From an uncultured Veillonella sp. (lineage in GTDB: Bacteria > Bacillota > Negativicutes > Veillonellales > Veillonellaceae): a stretch of DNA of 64,000 bases. The notes below the pieces were generated by a model that was not told the DNA's origin, searched no databases, and saw only the letters and a program-made list of their open reading frames with translations. The DNA is taken from contig CABSJL010000005.1 of the NCBI GenBank assembly GCA_902478055.1, positions 1 to 64,000 of the forward strand, read 5' to 3'. Below, in pieces: positions 8,021 through 17,000 of this stretch. The position numbers and the translations under genes are program-made. Positions within the stretch are counted from its first letter, which is position 1; every line of letters begins with the position of its first letter.

Positions 8021-8767
8021 TTAATAATATAAATGATAGCGCCCTTCATCCCAAGAGGTTTTGAAAGGAACTTCAAATATAGGTTCAAGAATTTCAGGTG
8101 TTAACACCTCGGTAGGGGAACCTTCCTTTAGGATGGTTCCCTCGTTCATAACAACAACATGATCGCAATATTGAGCGGCCAAATTCAAGTCGTGTAAGAC
8201 TACGATAGTTGTGCCTTTAAACGCTCGCAATTGTTTCATCAGTGCTATTTTATATTTCATATCTAGATGGTTTGTAGGCTCATCTAAGAGTAGAATTTGA
8301 GGCTTTTGTGTTAATGCTTTGGCGATGAATACACGTTGCTTTTCGCCACCTGATAAATGATGAATTTCTTCATCTGCTAAATGAGTAATACCTACTTCAT
8401 GCATATAATGCTCAGCGATTTTTACATCCTCTGAGCTATATGTACCGAAGTGTTGTTTGTAAGGATAACGGCCCATAAGAACGATATCTTTTACGAGAAA
8501 ATCATCGATCATAGAATCTCTTGATTGTGTTAGAACAGCTACTAATTGAGCAAACTCACGACCTTTATAAGACTCTAAAGGTCTTTGATTTAATATGATT
8601 TTATCTTTTGACGGTAGTAGTCGGTACAGATGGCTCAGTAATGTGGACTTACCACATCCATTCGGGCCAATGATGGCTGTAATTTTATTACCAGGAAATG
8701 TTACAGAAATATTCTTTAACACTTCTTTCTTCTCATAGGAGAAGGACAACTGATTAATTTGATACAT
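8021..8767 (-). CDS. ATPase subunit of the FecCD-type importer
   Basis: ABC ATPase of the FecE/FhuC/BtuD class, about 248 residues, which drives import through the FecCD permease. It has Walker A GPNGCGKS, signature HLSGGEKQR and Walker B LLLDEPTNHLD, followed by the switch His (LHDLN). I place the start at the ATG at 8767 (MYQINQLSF), which has AGGAG in front of it. A GTG at 8794 would add nine residues and overlap the upstream stop but has no ribosome site. It is the middle gene of the operon. Confidence 0.9.
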   Translation of the reverse strand: MYQINQLSFSYEKKEVLKNISVTFPGNKITAIIGPNGCGKSTLLSHLYRLLPSKDKIILNQRPLESYKGREFAQLVAVLTQSRDSMIDDFLVKDIVLMGRYPYKQHFGTYSSEDVKIAEHYMHEVGITHLADEEIHHLSGGEKQRVFIAKALTQKPQILLLDEPTNHLDMKYKIALMKQLRAFKGTTIVVLHDLNLAAQYCDHVVVMNEGTILKEGSPTEVLTPEILEPIFEVPFKTSWDEGRYHLYY

Positions 8768-8793
8768 AGTATCTCCTATAGATATAATATACA

Positions 8794-9801
8794 CTAACCG
8801 TTGTGTTTATAACGATTCATAATAATCCAAATGAATAATGGAGCCCCTAGTAGGGATGTGAGAACCCCAATAGGGATTTCTTCTGGACTATAGAGGGCTC
8901 TAGATAATACATCGGACCAAATCATCACAATACTGCCGATGAGTGTACTGAATAATAAGGTGTTTTTGTGCTTTGGACCGCCTATGATTCTCGCTAAATG
9001 GGGAATAATAAGACCAATAAATCCAACTACACCGACCTTGGATACTAATGTGGCAATAACAATAGAGGATATAATGACGATGCTCAACTGTAACTGTTTT
9101 ACAGATAAGCCCATTTGAGCTGCTTCGTGATTGCCTAGTAGTAATACATCTAGATCTTGGTTAAATAGGTAGATATATAACATAAATAATGTCACAATGA
9201 TGGCTGTTAGTGGTAAATCACCCCATTGTATGCCGGCAAAGCTACCTAATAGCCAGAACATGGCACTACGAACTTGTGCTTCGTGTTTTGCCCCATAGAT
9301 GATCATCATAGTTAAGGCCGAGAATATACCGGTCATGCCCATACCGATGAGAATGAGCTTTACAGGGCTATTACTTTTACCAACACAGAGCAATACCAAG
9401 ATAATAGAGAGAGCCGCACCTAGGGCTGCAAAAACAGGTGTGTTATAGGCACCTAATAGGGGGAGACCACCCATGATAATAGCGAATACAGCACCTGTAC
9501 TAGCACCTGATGAAACACCTAGTACATAGGGGTCAGCGAGTGCATTTCGCGTAACTGTTTGCATTAGTAAACCAACGAGGGATAAGCCTATACCTGTTAA
9601 GACTGAATAGATGAGCCGCGGTAATCGTATATCCGTAATAATCGTATTTGTCATTGTGGCTGTGGCATTGGGATCACCCATAGACATAAGGGCCTGAATG
9701 ATTTGATCCAAAGGAATAAACGTAGATCCAAATTGCAACGCCGTTACCAATGAAATACATAGTATTACACATAGTATTAATGCTTTTATAGAAGTTTGCA
9801 T
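8794..9801 (-). CDS. FecCD-family permease
   Basis: A 335-residue polytopic protein with about ten hydrophobic segments, of the FecCD/BtuC family that moves siderophores, heme or cobalamin across the inner membrane. Family marks are RLPRLIYSVLTGIGLSLVG, then NALADPYVLGVSSGAS, and GLIIPHLAR, the helix that contacts the ATPase. It is the first gene of the minus-strand operon, with GGAG before its ATG. One permease gene implies a homodimer. The operon carries no receptor gene, so an outer-membrane partner must lie elsewhere. Confidence 0.92.
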   Translation of the reverse strand: MQTSIKALILCVILCISLVTALQFGSTFIPLDQIIQALMSMGDPNATATMTNTIITDIRLPRLIYSVLTGIGLSLVGLLMQTVTRNALADPYVLGVSSGASTGAVFAIIMGGLPLLGAYNTPVFAALGAALSIILVLLCVGKSNSPVKLILIGMGMTGIFSALTMMIIYGAKHEAQVRSAMFWLLGSFAGIQWGDLPLTAIIVTLFMLYIYLFNQDLDVLLLGNHEAAQMGLSVKQLQLSIVIISSIVIATLVSKVGVVGFIGLIIPHLARIIGGPKHKNTLLFSTLIGSIVMIWSDVLSRALYSPEEIPIGVLTSLLGAPLFIWIIMNRYKHNG

Positions 9802-10158
9802 AAAATCTCCTTATTCTATTTTATAGGTAATATAACCTTATCTAAGTATAGAGAATTTTCTATATATATACAATATATATACGTGTATGGGTATTATTGT
9901 GAGCGGTTAGATTCTATAGAAATTATAATTGGAAATAGGATTGAGCTGATACTTAATATAAAATGCTTGAGTTAGTAAAAATTCAAAAATATGATTAAAT
10001 ATTTAATATAGGATATCCTACTATGTGTTAATAAATTCATCACTAAAATTGTTTGTTTTATTCTTTTTTATAGCCTTATTCCTATTTTGTTATATGAAAA
10101 AACTCACAGAATGGATATAATAAAAGTATGTACGTAAGTAAATTCAGGAGGTGTTAGC
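9802..10158. other. Divergent intergenic region between importer and PTS
   Basis: About 357 A+T-rich bases between divergent operons. Apart from the palindromes near the importer, a TATAAT at 10116-10121 sits 37 bases before the PTS IIA start and is the likely -10 box of that operon; the matching -35 is poor. No other gene is seen. Confidence 0.5.
9825..9864 (-). promoter_or_regulatory. Candidate operators before the ABC importer
   Basis: Two imperfect palindromes lie just before the permease gene: AGGTAATATAACCT (9825-9838) and TATAGAGAATTTTCTATA (9847-9864). They occupy the leader/promoter region of the operon. Neither resembles the Fur-like box seen at the heme locus, so a different regulator is possible. 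No cobalamin riboswitch is visible. Confidence 0.3.
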
Positions 10159-10623
10159 TTGTTACAAGATTTACTATCTGAGGATAATGTATCCTTTCAT
10201 TATCCTGCAGAAACGTGGGAAGAGGTAATTCGTCACGGTGGCCAACTCATGGTTGATGCGGGTTTTACTGATCCATCTTATACGGAGGCTATGGTAGAGG
10301 TAGTGCGTGAAATGGGACCCTATATTGTATTGGCACCAGGTCTTGCTATGCCACATGCTCGTCCGGAAAATGGGGCAAAACGTGTAGGTACTGCATTGGT
10401 AACCTTAGAAAAACCATTGAATTTTGGTAGTCCTGACAATGATCCTGTTTCTGTGGCGTTGTTTTTGTGTGCTCCGAACAAGGATGAACATATTCAGTTG
10501 TTGACAGATATTGCTACATTATTTGAGGATGATGAGTTTTTAGATGCGGCCGCTGATTTTGAAAGTATTGAAGATGTACAAGCATTCTTGGCAGAGCATT
10601 TAGAAGATCAAGAATACGTTTAG
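10159..10623 (+). CDS. PTS enzyme IIA, ascorbate/mannitol-type
   Basis: A 154-residue phosphocarrier of the PTS EIIA-2 class. It takes phosphate from HPr on a His, here in MPHARPE (His at about 64), and passes it to IIB. Length and sequence fit UlaC/SgaA-like proteins. The start is TTG at 10159 with AGGAGG in front; no nearby ATG fits. It opens a four-gene operon (IIA, IIB, IIC, DUF454). No sugar-processing genes follow, so the substrate is open; ascorbate is only the family label. Confidence 0.88.
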   Translation: MLQDLLSEDNVSFHYPAETWEEVIRHGGQLMVDAGFTDPSYTEAMVEVVREMGPYIVLAPGLAMPHARPENGAKRVGTALVTLEKPLNFGSPDNDPVSVALFLCAPNKDEHIQLLTDIATLFEDDEFLDAAADFESIEDVQAFLAEHLEDQEYV

Positions 10624-10635
10624 TAGGAGGCAAGT

Positions 10636-10911
10636 ATGATTTCTGTATTAACTGTATGCGGTAATGGCATTGGTTCTAGCTTGATGCTAAAAATGAAAAT
10701 TGAAGAAATCTGTGCTGAAAATGGTATTGATGCACAAGTTGAATCTATTGATTTTAATGCCGCACAAGGTCGTAAGGCGGACCTTATTGTAACTGTAAAA
10801 GAATTGGCTGAACAATTTGAAGACAAGAATGTCGCTATTGTTCGTAGCTATATTAATAAAAAGAAAATCACTGAAGATATTCTTGATGCATTAAAACAAG
10901 CAGCTCAATAA
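10636..10911 (+). CDS. PTS enzyme IIB, ascorbate-type
   Basis: A 91-residue IIB domain starting MISVLTVCGNGIGSS, where Cys8 in the P-loop-like CGNGIGSS is the phosphorylated residue. It relays phosphate from IIA to the substrate bound by IIC. It sits 12 bases after IIA and 31 bases before IIC, each with its own AGGAGG. The sequence matches the UlaB/lactose-type IIB fold. Confidence 0.9.
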   Translation: MISVLTVCGNGIGSSLMLKMKIEEICAENGIDAQVESIDFNAAQGRKADLIVTVKELAEQFEDKNVAIVRSYINKKKITEDILDALKQAAQ

Positions 10912-10942
10912 TATGTAACAACTATATATAGGAGGTAGTGCC

Positions 10943-12310
10943 ATGGAAATGGTATTAGAGTTCTTACGTGATGTGCTGTCTCAACCAGCACTTTTGATTG
11001 GTATTATGTCATGTATTGGCTTAATTGCCTTGAAACGCCCGTTTCATAAGGTAATGACTGGTACATTGAAACCTATTCTTGGCTACTTAATGCTCGCAGC
11101 TGGCGCAGGTGTTATCGTTAATAACCTTGATCCACTAGGTAAGATGATTGAGCATGGCTTCCATATTACTGGTGTAGTACCAAACAACGAAGCTATCGTG
11201 GCTGTAGCACAAAAGGTACTTGGTGTTGAAACGATGTCTATTCTCGTAGTAGGCTTATTGATGAACTTATGTATTGCTCGTTTCACGAAGTTCAAATATG
11301 TGTTCTTAACAGGTCACCACAGCTTATTTATGGCTTGTCTTATGTCTGCCGTACTCGGTACAGCAGGTTTGTCCGGTATGGAACTCATTCTTGTAGGTGG
11401 TTTCTTGATGGGCGCTTGGTCTGCTATTTCTCCAGCAATTGGTCAAAGCTATACATCTAAGGTTACCGAAGGCGATGAAATTGCCATCGGTCACTTTGGT
11501 AGCTTAGGTTATTATTTATCCGCTTGGGTAGCTAAATATGTCGGTAAAGCAGACGATAGTACAGAAGACATTGAAATTCCAGAAAAATGGGGCTTCTTAC
11601 GTGATTCTACATTATCTACAGCATTAACTATGATTGTATTCTACTTGATTGCAGCTTTTGCGGCTGGTTCTGAGTTTGTAGCTACTTTATCTGGTGATAT
11701 GAGTCCTTACTTATATGCTGTTATGAGTGCAATGAACTTTGCTGTAGGTGTAACAATCGTATACTCCGGTGTACGTATGATCTTAGGTGATTTGATTCCT
11801 GCATTCCAAGGTATTGCAACAAAAATTATCCCTAATGCCATCCCTGCAGTAGACTGTGCAGTATTCTTTACATATGCTCCAACAGCCGTAGTATTGGGTT
11901 TCATTAGCTCCTTTATCGGCGGTATCATCGGTATGCTCATCCTTGGCGCTGTAGGTGGTGTATTAATCATCCCTGGTCTTGTACCTCATTTCTTCTGCGG
12001 TGCAACAGCAGGTATCTATGGTAATGCTACAGGCGGCCGTCGTGGTGCTGCAGTAGGCGCATTCCTTAATGGTTTGGCTATTACTTTCTTGCCAGCATTG
12101 GCATTGCCAGTTCTTGGTCAATTAGGTTTCCAAAATACAACATTTGGTGATGCTGACTTTGCTGTAATGGGTCTTGTACTAGGTCATGCATTCGAATGGA
12201 TTGGCATGGCAGGTATCTATGGCATCGTAGCGATTGCAGCTCTTGTACTTATTATTCCAAACTTTATTAAAACAAAAGGTAAAGTTATTAACTACGTAGA
12301 AGAGGAGTAA
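10943..12310 (+). CDS. PTS enzyme IIC, UlaA/SgaT-like permease
   Basis: A 455-residue membrane permease of the UlaA (ascorbate) PTS family, with about eleven hydrophobic segments and Gly-rich re-entrant stretches such as GNATGGRRGAAVGAFLNG. It carries the substrate inward while it is phosphorylated by IIB. The length matches UlaA (about 465). The final TAA overlaps the ATG of the DUF454 gene (TAATG), so the two are translationally coupled. Veillonella is known for poor use of sugars, which makes the true substrate of this carrier interesting. Confidence 0.9.
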   Translation: MEMVLEFLRDVLSQPALLIGIMSCIGLIALKRPFHKVMTGTLKPILGYLMLAAGAGVIVNNLDPLGKMIEHGFHITGVVPNNEAIVAVAQKVLGVETMSILVVGLLMNLCIARFTKFKYVFLTGHHSLFMACLMSAVLGTAGLSGMELILVGGFLMGAWSAISPAIGQSYTSKVTEGDEIAIGHFGSLGYYLSAWVAKYVGKADDSTEDIEIPEKWGFLRDSTLSTALTMIVFYLIAAFAAGSEFVATLSGDMSPYLYAVMSAMNFAVGVTIVYSGVRMILGDLIPAFQGIATKIIPNAIPAVDCAVFFTYAPTAVVLGFISSFIGGIIGMLILGAVGGVLIIPGLVPHFFCGATAGIYGNATGGRRGAAVGAFLNGLAITFLPALALPVLGQLGFQNTTFGDADFAVMGLVLGHAFEWIGMAGIYGIVAIAALVLIIPNFIKTKGKVINYVEEE

Positions 12311-12705
12311 TGAAAACAACTGAGCAACATAGTAATGTTGTAATACGGTATATATTCCTTACTATAGGGGCTATAAGCTTTGCTCTTGGTACAGCGGGTA
12401 TCGTATTACCACTATTGCCAACAGTACCTTTTTATATGCTTACTTTATTTTGTTTAGCTAGAGGATCTGAACGTTTTCATAAAATGTTCTTAGAATCTAG
12501 TTTATATCAAAAGACTGTTGGTACTTATGAACGCGATAAAGCGTTAACGTTGCGGACAAAGTTGTCCATTCTCTTATCTGTGACTACAATAATGGCAATT
12601 GGTGCGTATTTCAGTCAAGATATGCCCATTGCACTTGGTGTTATGGCCTTTGTATGGATTAGTCATGTTATAGCATTAGTTTTTATTGTAAAAACAAAAA
12701 AATAA
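12310..12705 (+). CDS. DUF454 (YbaN-like) inner-membrane protein
   Basis: A 131-residue protein with about three to four hydrophobic segments and the DUF454 signature GTAGIVLPLLPTVPFYMLTL followed by CLARGSERFHKMFL. The family is widespread and its function is not known. It starts inside the stop codon of the PTS IIC gene and shares its transcript. A functional tie to the PTS is suggested only by this coupling. Confidence 0.85.
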   Translation: MKTTEQHSNVVIRYIFLTIGAISFALGTAGIVLPLLPTVPFYMLTLFCLARGSERFHKMFLESSLYQKTVGTYERDKALTLRTKLSILLSVTTIMAIGAYFSQDMPIALGVMAFVWISHVIALVFIVKTKK

Positions 12706-12732
12706 AGAATTAGTGCAGATTATTCTAAATAT

Positions 12733-12779
12733 GCCTCGTAAGTTAGACTACATTGGTTTAGCTTGCGAGGCTATTTTTG
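12733..12779 (+). terminator. Intrinsic terminator after the PTS operon
   Basis: GCCTCGTAAGTTAGAC pairs with GGTTTAGCTTGCGAGGC (with G-U pairs) and is followed by a T-rich run. It separates the PTS operon from the AraC gene. Confidence 0.75.
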
Positions 12780-12828
12780 TTGTAAATTTATATTTTTAAA
12801 GAAAAAATGAATTATTACAAAATTTAAT

Positions 12829-12857
12829 TTGACAATGAATATCAATGAGTATACTAT
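12829..12857 (+). promoter_or_regulatory. Promoter and Fur-like operator of the AraC gene
   Basis: TTGACA (12829-12834) and a TACTAT/TATACT box (12850-12857) form a promoter about 50 bases before the AraC start. The -35 lies inside TTGACAATGAATATCAA (12829-12845), which resembles the 7-1-7 Fur box and matches the site before the TonB receptor at 14 of 17 positions when that site is read on the other strand. Binding here would block RNA polymerase. Confidence 0.55.
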
Positions 12858-12908
12858 GATAACTGTGTATATAGTAATTTATATAGTATTTGTGTATATG
12901 GTGATAGT

Positions 12909-13799
12909 ATGAATCCACATAATCATGCAATTTCACGTGCAGGACTTACCATGTCGAGACATACGGTGTTTGACGGTATCGATTTATTATTTCTGGATGT
13001 GAAAGAAGAGTCGGTTCAATTTTATGCTAAATCACATACCAAGACATTTGCCATAAATCATTGTGAAGAGGGGCGCATCGAGTGTAAGTTTACATCTGGG
13101 GAATATTTATATATGGGGCCAGGAGATATGTCATTAGGATGGCATACTCATGCTGACTACCAACATAAGAATTACTTCCCTACAAAACTTTTTAAGGGGA
13201 TTGTATTACTCGTAGATGTTGAAAAAGCGCAACCAGTATTGGATTCTCTTGTTACTGAGTCACGTATTAATTTAACAACCTTAGCAGAACGATTTTGTGA
13301 GCATTCCGAGTACGGTATGATGATGGAAGAAACTGAATCGGTTAGACAGATTTTTTCTAGCTTATATAAAGTGCCTGATCAAATTAAAGGGCACTATTTT
13401 AAATTAAAAGTTATTGAAATTTTCTTATTATTATCTATTATTTCTACAACTAATCATGAAAAGAGAAGCTCCTATCGTAAACAACAAGTAGATATTGTAA
13501 AAGCTGTTAATGAATATATATCTACACAGTTTATGAAACGGATAACCATAGATTCCTTGTCTGACCAATTTGATATTCCTACATCAACATTAAAGCGTTG
13601 TTTTAAAGGGGTATATGGTACGACAATCCATCACTATTTAAAGGAATGTCGTATTAATGCAGCTAAGCACTTGCTTCAAGAGTCAGATCAATCTATTTTA
13701 GAAATTGCTAATGCCGTAGGCTACGAGAATGGTAGTAAATTTACTAGTGCATTCAAAGAGGCCACAGGTGTAACGCCTAGTGCTTATCGTAAAGTATAA
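12909..13799 (+). CDS. AraC-family transcriptional regulator
   Basis: A 296-residue regulator. The last 100 or so residues form the AraC double helix-turn-helix (FDIPTSTLKRCFKGVYGTT, then ILEIANAVGYENGSKFTSAF and GVTPSAYRKV, the family end). The N-terminal 180 residues form the sensing part and resemble those of siderophore/heme regulators of the PchR type. It lies directly before the TonB receptor operon and reads the same way, so it is the likely local activator. The ribosome site is weak (GGTG), which predicts low expression. The ligand is not known from sequence. Confidence 0.85.
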   Translation: MNPHNHAISRAGLTMSRHTVFDGIDLLFLDVKEESVQFYAKSHTKTFAINHCEEGRIECKFTSGEYLYMGPGDMSLGWHTHADYQHKNYFPTKLFKGIVLLVDVEKAQPVLDSLVTESRINLTTLAERFCEHSEYGMMMEETESVRQIFSSLYKVPDQIKGHYFKLKVIEIFLLLSIISTTNHEKRSSYRKQQVDIVKAVNEYISTQFMKRITIDSLSDQFDIPTSTLKRCFKGVYGTTIHHYLKECRINAAKHLLQESDQSILEIANAVGYENGSKFTSAFKEATGVTPSAYRKV

Positions 13800-13940
13800 A
13801 TACCTTCAAACTAAACCAAGACATGCATTATAGTATTAGTAATATTTAAAATATAAGTGTTTAAGGTTTAGAACTAGTAGGTTATAAAAACTTAATATTG
13901 TCCGAAATGTATATTTTTGGTCTTTTCGGAGTAGATATGC

Positions 13941-14016
13941 AAGATACACTTTGCTAACATTAAAATGTAAATGATATTCAATGTCATTATATGTTGGTAG
14001 AGTGTATCTTTTTTAT
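13941..14016 (+). repeat. Long inverted repeat with T-tract before the TonB receptor gene
   Basis: AAGATACACT (13941-13950) and its exact complement AGTGTATCTT (14001-14010) enclose the Fur-like box. Inner parts can pair too (CTAACAT with ATGTTGG, allowing G-U). TTTTTTATTTT follows the right arm. In RNA this would be a long imperfect hairpin with a U-tract, either the end of the AraC transcript or an attenuator before the receptor. Confidence 0.5.
13971..13987 (+). promoter_or_regulatory. Fur-like operator before the TonB receptor gene
   Basis: ATGATATTCAATGTCAT is an 8-1-8 inverted repeat with one mismatch and follows the TGAtAaT-n-AtTaTCA pattern of Fur boxes. A related copy lies over the AraC promoter at 12829. 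It lies 82 bases before the receptor start codon. Iron control is inferred from the pattern; the local AraC protein could be the binder instead. Confidence 0.6.
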
Positions 14017-14068
14017 TTTGTGTATGAGATACAAAACATATGGTTAGTTAGAAATTGAGGAGGGCACA

Positions 14069-17000
14069 ATGAACCGGTGGGGACATGTAAAACGCAGCAT
14101 TATTCTGTCTAGTGCAGTTGCTTTGTGGCTTAGTGCACCGCTTGTAGTGTGGGCGGGGAATGCGACTGTTACTACGGATGTTGTTCATGTCAAAGGAACA
14201 TGGGCAGAAGAAGAAGCAAAATTGAACTCACAGCAAGTGCAAATCATTACTAAGAAAGAGATTGAAAAGAAACAGGCGAAGTCCGTCGAAGATATTATAT
14301 TTACTCAAACAGGTGTATCTAGAACCGTTGATGCTATGGGCCGTGTTGGTGTATCCATCCGCGGTGCCGAAGCGCGTCACACACTGATCCTTGTAGATGG
14401 TCAACCCGTACTCGGCGATTTTGATAAGTACTCTGGTGCAGCAGACGAAGTCCAACGTCTAGGTACAGAAAACGTTGAACGTATAGAAGTTATCCAAGGT
14501 GCTGCCAGTGCTAAATATGGCTCTGATGCTATAGGTGGTGTCGTTAATATCATCACCAAAAAAGCACAAAAGAAACCAACCTTACAATTGAATGCAGAAG
14601 GTATGCGCCGTAAAAGCGATGGTGATGCATTCCCGTACCAAAACTTCTTCATTCGTGCCGACTCTGGTCAAATGGGGAAATTAAAGGTCGGTTTATCTGG
14701 TAGTAAACGTGATCTTATGCCTGTTTTAGCATCCGTTAAACGTCGTGACTCCGGTATGGCTTTTGATTATGCTAAGCATAACTTCAAACCAAATGTACTT
14801 CGTTACTATGGTGATGCGGCCGATATCGGTCTTGTAGCAACTTATGATGCAAACGATAAAAATAAATTTGAAATGCGTCTCAACCGTTATACAGAAGATC
14901 TTGTACGAGATGTTAAACACTCTGACTCCGACTTAGAGCCTCAACAACACTTTAAACGTACTGCAGATCGTAATACGGCAAACTTGCAATGGTCCTCTCG
15001 AGCTGGTAAAAGTGACTGGACGGTTGAAACTAACTACTCCCGCATCAAAGAAAATGACGTAGCCCTCATTAGTTATACTGGTCGTTCTGCTTATGAAGGC
15101 TCCAATGAGTTGCGCTATATCGATAATATCGATCACCGTCAATTAGACATTCGAGCTAATGCGAATACACAGCTCAATAAAAATCATCTGCTTAGTTACG
15201 GCGTGAGCTATGCTCGCGAAGAAGGTTCTGGTAGCCGTTTAAAGAGCTCTCCTAATACAAGCACTATGTACATCGATCCATGGGACTATGATAAGAGCTT
15301 GCTTGTAGATAAACTAGACCGTCTTGTAAGACGTAAAGGCGATAACAGTATTAAGGTATATTCTCACATCCACGACTACAAGTTCATCAATTCCGGTGGC
15401 GGTATGCCACAATGGGATATGGATTATGAATACTATGGCGCCGAAACAGATGCTCAAAAACCAGGCATTACATACGATGACTATATAAATTATGGTTTAT
15501 CTGAAAGCCGATTAAGTGATTGGTCTAGTACATCCCCTAATAATCAACCTGTAACGGATGAGTTTAAAGCTCGTTATAAAGTTTTGGAAGATCGTTTAAA
15601 AGCAGAAAATCCTGTATTATCTGCTACACGTGCCAATATCGTAGGGGATTACTTTAAGTATGGCGAATCCAATGATCCGGAAATGCGTAAAAAAGCACCT
15701 AAGCTCAATGGTAAAGCCTTCTTAGAAGAATATCGTAGCCGTGATCAACGGTTAACAACTGGTAGCGGTACGATTCGAAAGTTAAATGCTTATGTTTCTG
15801 ATACTTGGCAGGTGAATAAGAATTTAACCTTATCTCCAATTCTTCGCTTTGATAATAGTAGTCTATTTGGTTCTAATTTGTCTGCGTCCTTGGGGATGAC
15901 CTATAACGTAAAGGGCAATACACACCGTAGATTTAAAGCCAATGTTGGTACTGGTTATACAGAGCCTGGTATGGGTGAATTATGGTATAACTGGGAAATG
16001 TACGCTTCTAACCCTGTAGGGATTGGGGTAGCAAAACTCGGTTGGTACTGGGCGGGTAATCCTAATTTAAAACCTGAAAAATCAGTCAACTTTGATATGA
16101 GCTTGGAAGGTGAAAATAAAAATACTTATGCGCGCGTAGGTGTATTCCACAACCGCATCAAGAACTATATGTCTGTGTACTTCACAGGGGACTTCATGGA
16201 CTTTGCGCCATACCTCAAAGGCGATGCGAAGTACCAACGGGCCCCAGATATGATTTACAGCTTTAAAAATATTGGTAAAGCAGAAATCACAGGTGTTCAA
16301 GCGGAAGTACAACAAAAGTTCGGCAAATATTGGTCTGGTAAGTTAGGTTATACATACTTGCATGCCATCAACAAGAGCGATCCAAGTATGCCTCGTCAAT
16401 TGCTTGATAAACCAATGCACAAAGTTGACATCGGTATTACTTATGACAATCCTAAATCCGGTTGGAATGGTTCCATCTGGGGTGATTACTATATCAACAT
16501 GCTTGATAGTAATACCCTTAACAATGGCGGTAACTACTGGCCAGATATCTTGTCTGGTGATGCAGGCGTTTATAATAAGCAAACTTATGAAAAGAAAACA
16601 TTTGGCATTTGGAATGTAATGGTTCAAAAACGATTCAATAAAAATGCCATGATGTACTTTGGTATCAACAATATCTTTAATCATCGCGATGATGATCGTG
16701 CTACACAAGAACGGGTATATCGTGTGGGCGTTAACCTTAAATTCGGTGGTGGTGATAGCAGCAAAACTACAGCAATCGGCAAATCCAAGGATGGCACAAC
16801 TGTTAATGCAGTAGGGGCCAATACACCTAATGGCGCTAATGGCGAAGTAGTAAATGCTGAATCTGGTGTACAAAATGTAGCAGATGTAGTTCGTTTAACT
16901 GACTTTATTCGTTCTGATTTTGATACCACAAAAGAACGTGGTGTTACATTAGTTGGCGATTACAGAGCGCGCTGGATGGCACATGACGGCTCTAATAGAC

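Noticed and set aside
9802..10158. Cobalamin riboswitch before the FecCD importer
   Set aside because: No B12-box-like sequence or suitable long structured leader was seen.
16343..16873. 176-codon antisense frame in the TonB receptor gene
   Set aside because: It is a mirror of the receptor codons without a ribosome site or family features.
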